From assembly GCA_027941995.1 (NCBI GenBank), contig CP115966.1:372001-436000 (forward strand): a DNA stretch of 64,000 nt, given 5' to 3'. Position 1 is the stretch's first letter. Each line of letters begins with the position of its first letter. The position numbers and the translations under genes are program-made. The notes beneath the pieces were generated by a model. The model saw nothing but the letters and a program-made list of their open reading frames with translations. It was not told where the DNA came from and searched no databases. Below are positions 1 through 8,221 of the stretch, one piece after another. This DNA is from Erythrobacteraceae bacterium WH01K. Its GTDB lineage: Bacteria; Pseudomonadota; Alphaproteobacteria; Sphingomonadales; Sphingomonadaceae.

Positions 1-50
1 CAGCCATCCTCGTCGGGAAAGGAAGGGTGAAGGCGGGAGCACGCACATGA
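1..50 (+). CDS. rsmG: C-terminal tail of probable 16S rRNA methyltransferase RsmG (partial)
   Basis: An open frame enters from the left edge and ends at TGA 48-50, overlapping the parA ATG by four bases. The visible residues (AILVGKGRVKAGART) resemble the end of alphaproteobacterial RsmG proteins, and rsmG directly precedes parA in many alphaproteobacteria. RsmG methylates G527 of 16S rRNA. Only 15 residues are visible, so the identity rests mainly on gene order. Confidence 0.45.
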   Translation, partial: AILVGKGRVKAGART

Positions 51-823
51 TTACCATTGCTATTGCCAACCAGAAAGGCGGCGTCGGGAAAACCACGACT
101 GCCATCAACATTGCCACGGCAATGGCGGCCACCGGCTGGCGGACCCTCCTGATCGATCTGGATCCGCAGGGGAATGCTTCCACGGGCATGGGTGTCGCTG
201 GAGAAGACCGTGTTCACTCGAGCTACGAATTGCTCGTCGAACAGACGCCGCTTTCCGAGTGCATCCAGCCGAGCACCATTCCCGGACTGGACGTCGTCCC
301 TGCAACCGTCGATCTGAGCGGGGCAGAGGTCGAACTCGTTTCGGTCACCGACAGGACGGACCGGCTCAGTGCGGCGCTGGCCGATCATGCGGATCATGAC
401 ATCTGCTTTATCGACTGTCCGCCGTCGCTGGGTCTCCTGACCCTGAACGCCCTTGGCGCGGCGAATACGCTCCTGATTCCCCTGCAATGCGAGTTCTTCG
501 CACTCGAGGGGCTCAGCCAGCTCTTGCAAACGGTGGAGCGGGTGCAGCAACGATTCAATCCCGATCTGGGAATCATCGGGGTCGCGCTGACCATGTTCGA
601 TCGCCGCAATCGCCTGACCGACCAGGTGGCGGACGACGTCCGGGAAGTCCTCGGGAAGCTCGTGTTCGAAACCGTCATACCGCGAAATGTCCGGCTGTCC
701 GAAGCGCCGAGCCATGGCTTGCCGGCACTGGTCTACGACCACTCCTGCGCGGGCAGCAAGGCGTATATGGGCCTGGCGAGAGAGCTCATCGGGCGGCTCC
801 CTGAAGAAAGGAAGGCAGCATGA
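47..823 (+). CDS. parA: Chromosome-partitioning ATPase ParA
   Basis: ParA/Soj-type ATPase of 258 residues that drives origin segregation together with ParB. The deviant Walker A motif KGGVGKTTT is at residues 10-18 and IDLDPQGN at 36-43, both characteristic of the ParA/MinD family; FIDCPPSLGLL further on is the Walker B region. A GGGAG ribosome site precedes the ATG. The stop overlaps the parB start by four bases, so the two are one operon, probably also with rsmG upstream. The length is normal for chromosomal ParA without an N-terminal DNA-binding domain. Confidence 0.97.
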   Translation: MITIAIANQKGGVGKTTTAINIATAMAATGWRTLLIDLDPQGNASTGMGVAGEDRVHSSYELLVEQTPLSECIQPSTIPGLDVVPATVDLSGAEVELVSVTDRTDRLSAALADHADHDICFIDCPPSLGLLTLNALGAANTLLIPLQCEFFALEGLSQLLQTVERVQQRFNPDLGIIGVALTMFDRRNRLTDQVADDVREVLGKLVFETVIPRNVRLSEAPSHGLPALVYDHSCAGSKAYMGLARELIGRLPEERKAA

Positions 824-1809
824 GCAACTCGGACGATCCCATCTATCTGTCGCCCGTGCCGCGCAGTCCCGCTGATCGCAAGAAGAAGCTGGGCAAGGGA
901 CTTGGCGCGCTTCTTGGCGAGACGCGGCGGGAAGAACCGCTTGTCACCAGCGATCGCGAGCAGCAAGCTGTGGGGGAGGGCGATGTTCCACGTGAAACAT
1001 CGCCGCGCGGGGGGCTGTCGTCCATTCCGGTCGCTTCCATCGAGCCGCTCCCGGGCCAGCCGCGAACGCATTTCGACGAGGAGGCCTTGGCCGAACTTGC
1101 TGCCTCGATCGCGCAGCGCGGGGTCATCCAGCCCATCATCGTTCGCCCGATTGCCGGTGGCCGGTACCAGCTAGTCGCGGGTGAGCGCCGCTGGCGTGCG
1201 ACGCAAAAGGCCCGGCTGCATGAAATTCCCGCCATCGTCCGCGATCTCGACAAGCGGGAGATCATGGCCCTGGCCCTGATCGAGAACCTCCAGCGCGTCG
1301 ACCTCAATCCGATCGAGGAAGCGCGCGCTTACAAGAAGCTCGCCGACGAAGAAGGGCTGAGCCAGAACGATATCGCGACCATGGTCGACAAGTCGCGCAG
1401 CCATGTGGCGAACCTCCAGCGCCTCCTGTCCCTGCCGGAAGACGTGATCGGTCTTGTCGAGGAAGCTAAGCTTTCCATGGGTCATGCGCGTGCGCTGATT
1501 GGCCATGACGATGCCGTGTCTCTGGCGGAGACGGCGGTCCGTAAATCGCTGTCCGTTCGAGAAGTGGAGCAATTGGCCAAGGGGGAGGGCGGGGCTCCCG
1601 CGAAACCCGGAAAGGCAAATGTGCCGTCGCGCGATCCCGTAAAGGATGCCGATATCGCCGCCGTCCAACGGCATCTGGAAGAGTTCCTCGGGCTCTCGGT
1701 ACGTATCAAAACGGACACCGACCCCCGCACCGGCATGGTCACGATCCGATACAAAACGCTCGATCAGCTGGATCTGATTTGCCAGCGCCTGACGGGCGGG
1801 GACATCTAA
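820..1809 (+). CDS. parB: Chromosome-partitioning protein ParB
   Basis: ParB/Spo0J clamp that loads at parS and stimulates ParA. The 329-residue protein starts with a basic segment ending KKLGKGLGALL (22-32), the usual ParA-contact region. The nuclease-like N domain carries GERRWR at 121-126, the CTP-binding box of the family, followed by ALIENLQRVDLNPIEEA and a helix-turn-helix (SQNDIATMVDKSRSHVANL). The C-terminal dimerisation segment ends near LDQLDLICQRL. The variable linker around residues 55-60 is encoded by a parS-like sequence. Confidence 0.97.
   Translation: MSNSDDPIYLSPVPRSPADRKKKLGKGLGALLGETRREEPLVTSDREQQAVGEGDVPRETSPRGGLSSIPVASIEPLPGQPRTHFDEEALAELAASIAQRGVIQPIIVRPIAGGRYQLVAGERRWRATQKARLHEIPAIVRDLDKREIMALALIENLQRVDLNPIEEARAYKKLADEEGLSQNDIATMVDKSRSHVANLQRLLSLPEDVIGLVEEAKLSMGHARALIGHDDAVSLAETAVRKSLSVREVEQLAKGEGGAPAKPGKANVPSRDPVKDADIAAVQRHLEEFLGLSVRIKTDTDPRTGMVTIRYKTLDQLDLICQRLTGGDI
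984..999. promoter_or_regulatory. parS centromere-like site inside parB
   Basis: The 16 bases TGTTCCACGTGAAACA differ from the widely conserved parS palindrome TGTTTCACGTGAAACA at one position. The near-palindrome extends to 22 bases (CGATGTT...AACATCG, 981-1002). It lies within parB, in codons for a poorly conserved linker, as parS sites near parAB often do. It would be a ParB loading site. Confidence 0.85.
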
Positions 1810-1842
1810 CCCACTGAAATTCCAGACAAGCCGCGTGAAATC

Positions 1843-1870
1843 GTTAACGCAAGACCGTTCACGCGTTAAC
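1843..1870. repeat. Inverted repeat GTTAACGC-N12-GCGTTAAC
   Basis: Two perfect 8-bp arms (1843-1850 and 1863-1870) separated by 12 bases lie between parB and the DUF4402 gene, about 140 bases before the latter's ATG. Each arm contains GTTAAC. No T-run follows, so it reads better as a protein-binding site than as a terminator. The rest of the 1810-2010 gap holds no gene I can see. Confidence 0.5.
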
Positions 1871-2010
1871 CACGTCCGCACATAAAACCCTTACTCGGTA
1901 GTCCTACCTAGAGGCCACGGACGGAATGAGACCCGTCCGGCGGGGTCGGTCGCTGGTTGTCCCCGCACCGGGACAACTTGAAGACCAAATCAAAAAAGGG
2001 ACTATCTCTC

Positions 2011-2652
2011 ATGAAAACGTTTTTCCGCGGTGCGGCCAGCACTGCAATCGCCGCTGTCGCTTTCGCTGCCATGCCTGCCATGGCGCAGACCGCAGGCGAT
2101 CCGAACGCAAACCAGGCCGACGCCGATGCGCGCGCCGAAATTCTTGCTGGCCTGACGCTCACCAACGTCGCTGGCACCTCGCTGGACTTCGGTTCGATCA
2201 TCGTTCTGGGTGCCGGCACCGTGACCGTCCCGTCCGACGGTAGCGCAGCCACCTGCCCCGCCGCATCGTTCGTTTGCGCCGGTGCTACCGATGTCGCCGA
2301 ATTCGAAGTGACCGGTTCGGACGGCAAGGCTGTCAGCATCGCGCTGCCCGACGCCGCTGCCACGGTTGGCGAACTGGAATATGATGACGGTGTGAACCCC
2401 GTCCACACGATCGACATCACCGAATTCGAAACCAATGCGAAGCTCGATTCGGCGACGCCGGTCCTCGACCCGGTCAGCGGCCTCCCGGCTGTCGACCCGA
2501 TCTCCGGCGATCCGCTGTTCGTTCAGTATGACGGCGTCCTGCTTACCGGCGGTACGGCCACCTTCCCGGTCGGCGGTTCGATCGCTCTGGCAGCTGGTCA
2601 GGAGCCGGGCCTTTACGAGCACACCTTCACTGTTGAAGTGAACTACAACTAA
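2011..2652 (+). CDS. Secreted DUF4402 protein, probable pilus-like subunit
   Basis: The 213-residue product has a Sec signal peptide, with cleavage likely after AMA (about residue 25), and a beta-rich mature part. It begins with the DUF4402 pattern RAEILAGLTLTNVAGTSLDFGSIIV and ends with a strand-like FTVEVNYN. In sphingomonads DUF4402 proteins are commonly followed by a PapD-like chaperone and an usher, as here, so I infer it is the exported, assembled subunit. The start at 2011 follows AAAAAAGGG and gives a clean signal peptide; an upstream in-frame start at 1957 would spoil it. A terminator follows, so it can be transcribed separately from the chaperone and usher. Confidence 0.88.
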   Translation: MKTFFRGAASTAIAAVAFAAMPAMAQTAGDPNANQADADARAEILAGLTLTNVAGTSLDFGSIIVLGAGTVTVPSDGSAATCPAASFVCAGATDVAEFEVTGSDGKAVSIALPDAAATVGELEYDDGVNPVHTIDITEFETNAKLDSATPVLDPVSGLPAVDPISGDPLFVQYDGVLLTGGTATFPVGGSIALAAGQEPGLYEHTFTVEVNYN

Positions 2653-2674
2653 TCGATCTCTGATCGAATTCGGG

Positions 2675-2705
2675 GGCCGTGCGCTGGAAAGCGCGCGGCC
2701 TCTTT
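2675..2705 (+). terminator. Terminator after the DUF4402 gene
   Basis: An 11-bp stem (GGCCGTGCGCT / AGCGCGCGGCC, one G-T pair) with a four-base loop is followed by TCTTT. It sits 22 bases after the stop and would insulate the abundant subunit transcript from the chaperone and usher genes. Confidence 0.7.
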
Positions 2706-2766
2706 GCGTTGGTCATCCGGAAATTCCGTACATTCATAGCATGTTGCGGAACCGCACCGCCGCCTC

Positions 2767-2782
2767 TTAGCGGGCTGTTAAC
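2767..2782. promoter_or_regulatory. Near-consensus CtrA box before the chaperone gene
   Basis: TTAG-CGGGCTG-TTAAC has the TTAA-N7-TTAAC layout of CtrA sites with one mismatch in the first half. It lies about 70 bases upstream of the chaperone ATG, in the promoter region of the chaperone-usher pair. Single near-matches occur by chance, so this is tentative. Confidence 0.35.
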
Positions 2783-2852
2783 CCTCTTCACATAGATTTT
2801 GGATCGAACCAGCCGGCGCCGCGGGGGCGCTGGCGCAAGGAGACCTCATCCG

Positions 2853-3689
2853 ATGCTGAAGCATATCGCCCGTCACGCAACCCGGCTCGCCACTGCGACT
2901 TTGCTTGCAGGAGCCGTGATGGTCCCGTCGGCCGCGCAGGCGCAGGGAGATCTGCTGGTCGCCCCGACACGCGTGATCCTGGACGGTCGCCGCGGTGCGC
3001 AGGTCGTCCTGAGCAATATCGGCAGCGAAGAAGCGACGTACCGAATCGGTCTCGTTCTCCGGCGCATGGGGCCCGATGGGAACCTGGTCGAAGTTTCGAA
3101 CGAGGAGGCCAATGCCTTGGAGCAAGCCGCCTTGTCGATGGTTCGCTACGCCCCCCGCCGCATCAAGTTGCCGCCCGGGCAGCCGCAGTCGGTACGCATT
3201 GCCGCGCGCCCGGCGACGGATCTCCCGGATGGCGAATATCGCGTGCATCTCTCGTTCAAGGCTATTCCGAAGCCGCGCCCTGCCGTGTCGGACGGCGCGC
3301 CGGCGGAGGGTCTGTCGGTCAAGCTGATCCCGATCTACGGCGTGACCATTCCGCTGATCGTGCGCCATGGCCAGGTCGAGGCGCAGGCCGCATTGCAGGA
3401 TCTTCGCGTGCTGCAGACCGGCGATGGGCGCCCGGTCCTTACCTTCGCGATCGACCGGTCGGGCGATGCATCGACCTTCGGCGATCTGGTGGCCGTCCCG
3501 GCCCGGGGCGAGCCGATGTTCCTCGCCCGCGGGGTTGCCGTCTACACGGAACTCGATCGCCGCATGGTGACCGTCGTGCTCGACGAGGAACAGGCCGCAG
3601 CCCTGCGCGGCCCGGTTCGTCTCGAATATCGTGAACCGCCGGAGCGCGGTGGCGATGTGATCGCGTCGATCGAAGCGGATCTGGGCTGA
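2853..3689 (+). CDS. Fimbrial-type periplasmic chaperone (PapD-like)
   Basis: Protein of 278 residues with a signal peptide, cleavage likely after AQA (residue 30), then an immunoglobulin-like PapD N domain: LLVAPTRVILDGRRGAQVVL is the typical first strand pair and IAARPATDLPDGEYRVHL the end of domain 1. Such chaperones cap subunits in the periplasm and deliver them to the usher. The ATG at 2853 follows AAGGAGA at good spacing. The usher gene begins 46 bases downstream and the DUF4402 subunit lies upstream, so the three form one assembly cassette. Confidence 0.88.
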   Translation: MLKHIARHATRLATATLLAGAVMVPSAAQAQGDLLVAPTRVILDGRRGAQVVLSNIGSEEATYRIGLVLRRMGPDGNLVEVSNEEANALEQAALSMVRYAPRRIKLPPGQPQSVRIAARPATDLPDGEYRVHLSFKAIPKPRPAVSDGAPAEGLSVKLIPIYGVTIPLIVRHGQVEAQAALQDLRVLQTGDGRPVLTFAIDRSGDASTFGDLVAVPARGEPMFLARGVAVYTELDRRMVTVVLDEEQAAALRGPVRLEYREPPERGGDVIASIEADLG

Positions 3690-3735
3690 GGAAGCTCCTG
3701 ACGCGGGGCGGAGCCTTCGCAAGGTCTGAAATTCG

Positions 3736-6483
3736 ATGTCGGTCCGCTCCTTCTTCCGGAAATCAGGCGCCGTCGCGGCTATCGCGGCGGCGCTTTCCGG
3801 CGTTCTGGCGTCACCGGCAACAGCGCAGGACGGGAACGGCGCTTTCGCGGTAAGCGAAGACGACTTCCTGATGTTGCAGATGCGGGTCGGCAGTTATGCG
3901 ATGCCGCTGGATATCCGCGGATATCAATTCAATGACGGTGATCACGTCTGCCTGGATCTGGCCGACGTCATTCAGTCTCTCGATCTTCCCGTGCGACTCG
4001 ACAAGAAGTCGCGCCGCGCAACCGGCTGGCTGTTCTCGGAAGACCAATCCTTCGCACTCGACCGCGAAGCCGGTACGGTACAAAACGTGAACAATGGTCC
4101 GGCGCCTGTGGCGGGTGACATCATCGACACGCCGGAGGGCTGGTGTGTCGAGGTGCAGGCCCTGTCGCGCTGGTTCGGCGTGACCTTCCGACCGGACATC
4201 TACAATTCCATCGTGTCGCTCCAAAGCGACCGGAAACTGCCGTTCCTGGAAGCGATCGAGCGCAGAAGTCGCGCGGCGCGACTTCGTCCGCGAAAGGCCA
4301 GCTTCGACCTGTCGGAATATCCCCGTGCCGATGCCGATTACCGTGTGTGGCGCACCCCTTCGGTCGACGTCGTGGCGCGTACCGACGTGCGTCACGCAAA
4401 GGGAGGGGGCACGAATGCCAATGGCCGCTACGAGCTGTTCGCCTCTGGAGAGGCGCTTGGCGCCAGTATCGAGGCGCGGGTAGCGTCGGACAACAATTTC
4501 GTGCCCAACACGGTCCGCGTTCGGGCCTTCCGGCAGGATCCGGACGCCGATCTTCTTGGACCGCTCAAGGCGACGCAGGTGATTGCCGGCGACGTGACGG
4601 GCGAGCAGGGTCGTCTGACGGCGTTCGGGGGGATCGGGCGGGGGCTGTATGTGTCCAACCAGCCCCTAGGGCGTTCCAACCTCTTCTCCACCACGGTACT
4701 GCGCGGGACGTTGCCGGTGGGCTGGGATGCCGAGCTCTACCGCAACGGGCAGCTGATCGCTTTCCAGGCAGAGGCGCGGGACGGGCGTTACCAATTCGAG
4801 GATGTGGAACTCTATTACGGACGTAACGAATTCGAGATCGTGCTCTACGGCCCACAAGGGCAGGAAAAGCGCGAGCGCATATCCCAGCCGGTCGGTTACA
4901 ATACCATCGAACCGGGCAAGACCTATTACTGGGCCCACGCCTTGCAGGATAACAAGAGCCTGATCGAGATCGGCTCCGTTCCAGAAATCGCGGGACAGCA
5001 GCGCGGACCGTGGCGTCTTGGCGTCGGGTTCGAGCATGGCATCGACCAGCAGACCAGCGTTTCCGGCGGCTTCCACAGTGTATTCCTGCGAGGGCGGCGC
5101 AAAAACTTCGCCGAAGCGACCCTGACCCGCACCCAGGGGGCGTGGCAAGTGGAGGCGACGGGAGCAGCCGATGAAGACGGAGCATTTGCCACGCGGCTTG
5201 CTGCGGCCGGCCGGGTCGGGCGATTCAACCTGGGGACCGATGTCCTCTGGATAAACGGCGGATATGAAAGCGAGTTCGTGGCGCCGGGCACGGCTCACCA
5301 GGTCAGCCTGCGGGCCGACACCTCGCTGAGGCTTGGAAGGTTCACCCTGCCATTGCAGGCTTCGGTCGCCCGCACGACGTTGCGGGATGGGCGGTCTGCG
5401 ACACAGTTCAGCGGGTCAACATCCTTTAATATCAGGGGCTTGAATGTAACCAGCCAGCTTGCGCACCGCGTGGTAGAGCAATCGCTGGAGGAGGGCATCG
5501 ATACCGATACCGAATTGAAGGTCCTCGCCAATGCGCGCGTGTTCGGTCTGCGGGTACGCGGCACGGCGGAAATCGGCCTGGCGGGCGAAGATACGGGTCT
5601 GCGATCCGTTCGCCTTTCCACGCGCAGGCGCCTGACCGAGCGATCGGACCTGTCGGTCAATGCAGACTACCTGCCGCGTAGCGATACCGGTTTCTTCAAC
5701 CTCGGCTACACGCATCTTTTCGACAAGTTCGCCCTGTCGGCCAATGCTTCCTACAGCACGGCGGGTACGATCGGTGCCGGCCTCTCGCTCGCCTTCTCGC
5801 TGGGCCCCGACCCGGCCAATGGCGGGGTACGTGTCACCAACGAGCGGATCGCCCGCCGCGGACAGGCCGTGGTGAAGGTGTTCCTCGACGAGAACGGTAA
5901 TGGCATCCGGGACGGTGAGGAACCGCTGCTGCCGGATGTCGATGCCGCTGCAGGAATGCGTATCAGCCAGGTGTCGACCAACGAGGACGGGCGCACGGTG
6001 ATCGACGGTCTTACGCCTTACAAGCCCGTCCTCGTCCGACTGGATGAAGGGTCGCTTGGCGATCCTTACCTGACGCCCGCCTCTACCGGAATGGTCATCG
6101 TCCCGCGACCGGGCGTACCGCTGGAAGTCGAATTGCCGGTCGGCCGGTCCGGAGAGGTCGAGGGGTTGCTGTTGTCGACCAGCGGTTACGAAATGCAGGG
6201 CGTACAACTGGAACTGGTCGATGCGCGCGGAGCGGTGATGGCAGAGACGATCAGCGAGTTTGACGGGTTCTTCCTGTTCGACGGCGTTCCCTACGGCACC
6301 TACCGGCTCCGCATCGCGCCGGGCATGGCCCGCCGCCTGGAGGTCAAGAGCGTACTGGAAACAGGCGTCACCGTCGGCAAGCCCGACGAGATCACGCGCC
6401 TCGGGACGATCAAACTGGAAGCGGGGCTGCCGACCACGATCGCCGGTGGCGAAATCGCGGAGGAGGCGGCATCCGGTTCCTGA
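3736..6483 (+). CDS. Outer-membrane usher-like assembly protein
   Basis: A 915-residue secreted protein; the signal peptide is likely cut after ATA (residue 30). Residues about 40-170 hold two beta-rich modules preceding TPSVDVVART, where the barrel-like part starts. LPVGWDAELYRNGQLIAF resembles the plug region of ushers. Around residues 710-735 VFLDENGNGIRDGEE is a calcium-binding, SdrD-like motif, followed by carboxypeptidase-regulatory-like beta domains. Its role would be secretion of the DUF4402 subunit handed over by the chaperone. It is divergent from FimD/PapC, and the C-terminal module order is unusual. Weak ribosome site (AAGG). Confidence 0.82.
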   Translation: MSVRSFFRKSGAVAAIAAALSGVLASPATAQDGNGAFAVSEDDFLMLQMRVGSYAMPLDIRGYQFNDGDHVCLDLADVIQSLDLPVRLDKKSRRATGWLFSEDQSFALDREAGTVQNVNNGPAPVAGDIIDTPEGWCVEVQALSRWFGVTFRPDIYNSIVSLQSDRKLPFLEAIERRSRAARLRPRKASFDLSEYPRADADYRVWRTPSVDVVARTDVRHAKGGGTNANGRYELFASGEALGASIEARVASDNNFVPNTVRVRAFRQDPDADLLGPLKATQVIAGDVTGEQGRLTAFGGIGRGLYVSNQPLGRSNLFSTTVLRGTLPVGWDAELYRNGQLIAFQAEARDGRYQFEDVELYYGRNEFEIVLYGPQGQEKRERISQPVGYNTIEPGKTYYWAHALQDNKSLIEIGSVPEIAGQQRGPWRLGVGFEHGIDQQTSVSGGFHSVFLRGRRKNFAEATLTRTQGAWQVEATGAADEDGAFATRLAAAGRVGRFNLGTDVLWINGGYESEFVAPGTAHQVSLRADTSLRLGRFTLPLQASVARTTLRDGRSATQFSGSTSFNIRGLNVTSQLAHRVVEQSLEEGIDTDTELKVLANARVFGLRVRGTAEIGLAGEDTGLRSVRLSTRRRLTERSDLSVNADYLPRSDTGFFNLGYTHLFDKFALSANASYSTAGTIGAGLSLAFSLGPDPANGGVRVTNERIARRGQAVVKVFLDENGNGIRDGEEPLLPDVDAAAGMRISQVSTNEDGRTVIDGLTPYKPVLVRLDEGSLGDPYLTPASTGMVIVPRPGVPLEVELPVGRSGEVEGLLLSTSGYEMQGVQLELVDARGAVMAETISEFDGFFLFDGVPYGTYRLRIAPGMARRLEVKSVLETGVTVGKPDEITRLGTIKLEAGLPTTIAGGEIAEEAASGS

Positions 6484-6504
6484 TCTGGAGACAGCGCCGG
6501 GGTC

Positions 6505-7503
6505 TTACTTGCCCTTGCGGTACTTCACCTGCCGGACCGGCTTCTGTTTGATGTACTGGACCGGGCGATGCACCGGCTGATGCTCGACCACGGTCTCATA
6601 TTCGTACTGCTCCACAGGGACATCGACCCATTCTTCGGTCACGATTTCACGCACGACCGGCCGCTCGAGCTGGTGCGTGGTGACGTAGGCGATGCCCGGC
6701 ATGTAGGTGTAGCCGTAGCCATATGCCTGGTGTCCGTAATACTGGCCATAGTTCGCCTGTCTGTATCCGCCGCGCTCCCAGTTTTCGAGATACGCCTTGC
6801 ACTCGCGCAGATAGGGGTTCCCGCGTACGGCCGACCCGATCGCCGATCCGATAGCGGCACCGGCGATCCCGCCAAGGCCTGCGCCCAGCAGCGTTCCGCC
6901 CAGGCGTTCGCCGTCGGCCACGCGGTTACCGATGATGCCGCCGGCAATTGCGCCGAACAGGCCGCCGCCTGCAGCACCCCGTTCCTTGCGGGCACGCAGT
7001 TCGTCCTCGCACGCATCGAGCCATCCGGTACGGTCGAAAGCCATTTCGGACGGGAGGGGCGGGCCGCCATGGACCTGCTGCGCGGTATGATGCGGGGCGG
7101 CATGATGCTGGGCGGGATAGGTGTTTACGGGATAGGCCGGCGCGCGGTGAACAGACGCCTGCGGACCGGAATGATGCGCCACCGGGTAGTCAGGCGCAGC
7201 CGGATAGGCATGGCCCGGCTGGTGGATCACCTCGACCCCGGGCGCGCCGTGATAGCCGGTGGGCGCCTCGATCTCGACCTCGCGCTCGTAAACCTCGGTT
7301 ACGGCTGGCGGTGCGACACGTGCCGGGACGGACTGGACGACCGGCTCGCTCGTGAAGATCGGCTGCACCTCGCCGGCGGGCAGGGGCTGTGCGAATTCGT
7401 AAGTGTCCTGCTCGTAGCTCATTTCCTGCGCGGCGAGGGCCGGCGTTGTGGCGGCAACGGCGACCATGGCGGTCGATGCGACGAAGCTGTGACGGATTTT
7501 CAT
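6505..7503 (-). CDS. Glycine-zipper 2TM envelope protein
   Basis: Secreted protein of 332 residues with signal peptide ending near ALAA. A long His/Pro/Tyr-rich low-complexity segment is followed by a glycine zipper (GGGLFGAIAGGIIGNRVADG through AGAAIGSAIGSAV, about residues 176-215), which normally forms a membrane-embedded helical hairpin in outer-membrane or periplasmic proteins. The tail is Tyr-rich and ends in a basic YRKGK. Function is unknown; a structural envelope role is inferred. It converges on the usher gene with only 21 bases between the stops. Confidence 0.75.
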   Translation of the reverse strand: MKIRHSFVASTAMVAVAATTPALAAQEMSYEQDTYEFAQPLPAGEVQPIFTSEPVVQSVPARVAPPAVTEVYEREVEIEAPTGYHGAPGVEVIHQPGHAYPAAPDYPVAHHSGPQASVHRAPAYPVNTYPAQHHAAPHHTAQQVHGGPPLPSEMAFDRTGWLDACEDELRARKERGAAGGGLFGAIAGGIIGNRVADGERLGGTLLGAGLGGIAGAAIGSAIGSAVRGNPYLRECKAYLENWERGGYRQANYGQYYGHQAYGYGYTYMPGIAYVTTHQLERPVVREIVTEEWVDVPVEQYEYETVVEHQPVHRPVQYIKQKPVRQVKYRKGK

Positions 7504-7618
7504 GTTCCAGTTCCCTTGGACAGCGGCGATACTTCACCCCGATACCGGGGGCACGCCTGTCGTTAAGGGAAAATCTACCATCGTGTTCCCCGGAGTCAGG
7601 GGGATGCACGGCCCGTGT

Positions 7619-7640
7619 CCCGTTTCGGGGCGGAAACGGG
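7619..7640. repeat. Stem-loop CCCGTTTC / GAAACGGG
   Basis: A perfect 8-bp inverted repeat with a 6-base loop lies in the 165-base gap between msrC and the glycine-zipper gene, both minus strand. It is 29 bases past the msrC stop. It could end msrC transcription, though no T-run follows on that strand. Confidence 0.35.
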
Positions 7641-7668
7641 GAGAAGACGTCAGGTCGTTTTTTGGGCG

Positions 7669-8151
7669 TCAGATATGCGGAGCGATCCGCTCGGCCAAAG
7701 CCTCCAGCCCGCGCGCATCGGCCTCTTCGAAGCGGGCATCCTCCGGACTGTCGCAATCGATTACCGCAATGACCTCGCCGTCACGAATAACGGGCACGAC
7801 CACTTCCGAACGCGTTACGGCATCGCAGGCGATGTGTCCGGGAAAGGCATGGACATCGGGCACAAGCTGGGTCTCGCCCGTCGCGGCTGCCGCGCCGCAT
7901 ACGCCCTGGCCGACCGGAATCCGAATGCAGGCCGGCCTGCCCAGGAACGGCCCCAGTACGAGTTCGCCGTCGACCATGCGGTAGAAACCCGCCCAGTTCA
8001 TGCGCGGAATGAACTCCCACAGCAGCGCAGCAAGGTTGGCCATGTTGGCGACCGCGTCGCTTTCCCCTTCGATCAGGGCAGTGGCCGCTTCGCCAAGCTG
8101 GCGATAGCGTTCTTCGGGGCTGGACTCCGTATCGGGTGTAAAATCGTACAT
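7669..8151 (-). CDS. msrC: Free methionine-R-sulfoxide reductase (GAF domain)
   Basis: A single GAF domain of 160 residues. NWAGFYR, GPFLGRPACIRIPVGQGVCG and FPGHIACD match the fRMsr family, with the three conserved cysteines of the redox centre visible (PAC, GVC, IAC). The enzyme reduces free L-methionine-R-sulfoxide with thioredoxin. The ATG at 8151 gives the usual family length; open sequence further upstream does not look coding. It diverges from the PQQ-type dehydrogenase, 70 bases away. Confidence 0.92.
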   Translation of the reverse strand: MYDFTPDTESSPEERYRQLGEAATALIEGESDAVANMANLAALLWEFIPRMNWAGFYRMVDGELVLGPFLGRPACIRIPVGQGVCGAAAATGETQLVPDVHAFPGHIACDAVTRSEVVVPVIRDGEVIAVIDCDSPEDARFEEADARGLEALAERIAPHI

Positions 8152-8221
8152 GGTGCGTCCCCTAGCCCACACGCGCCGCGAATGGCGAGGACCATGTGCC
8201 CCATTGCGGGAAAGGGCGGCT

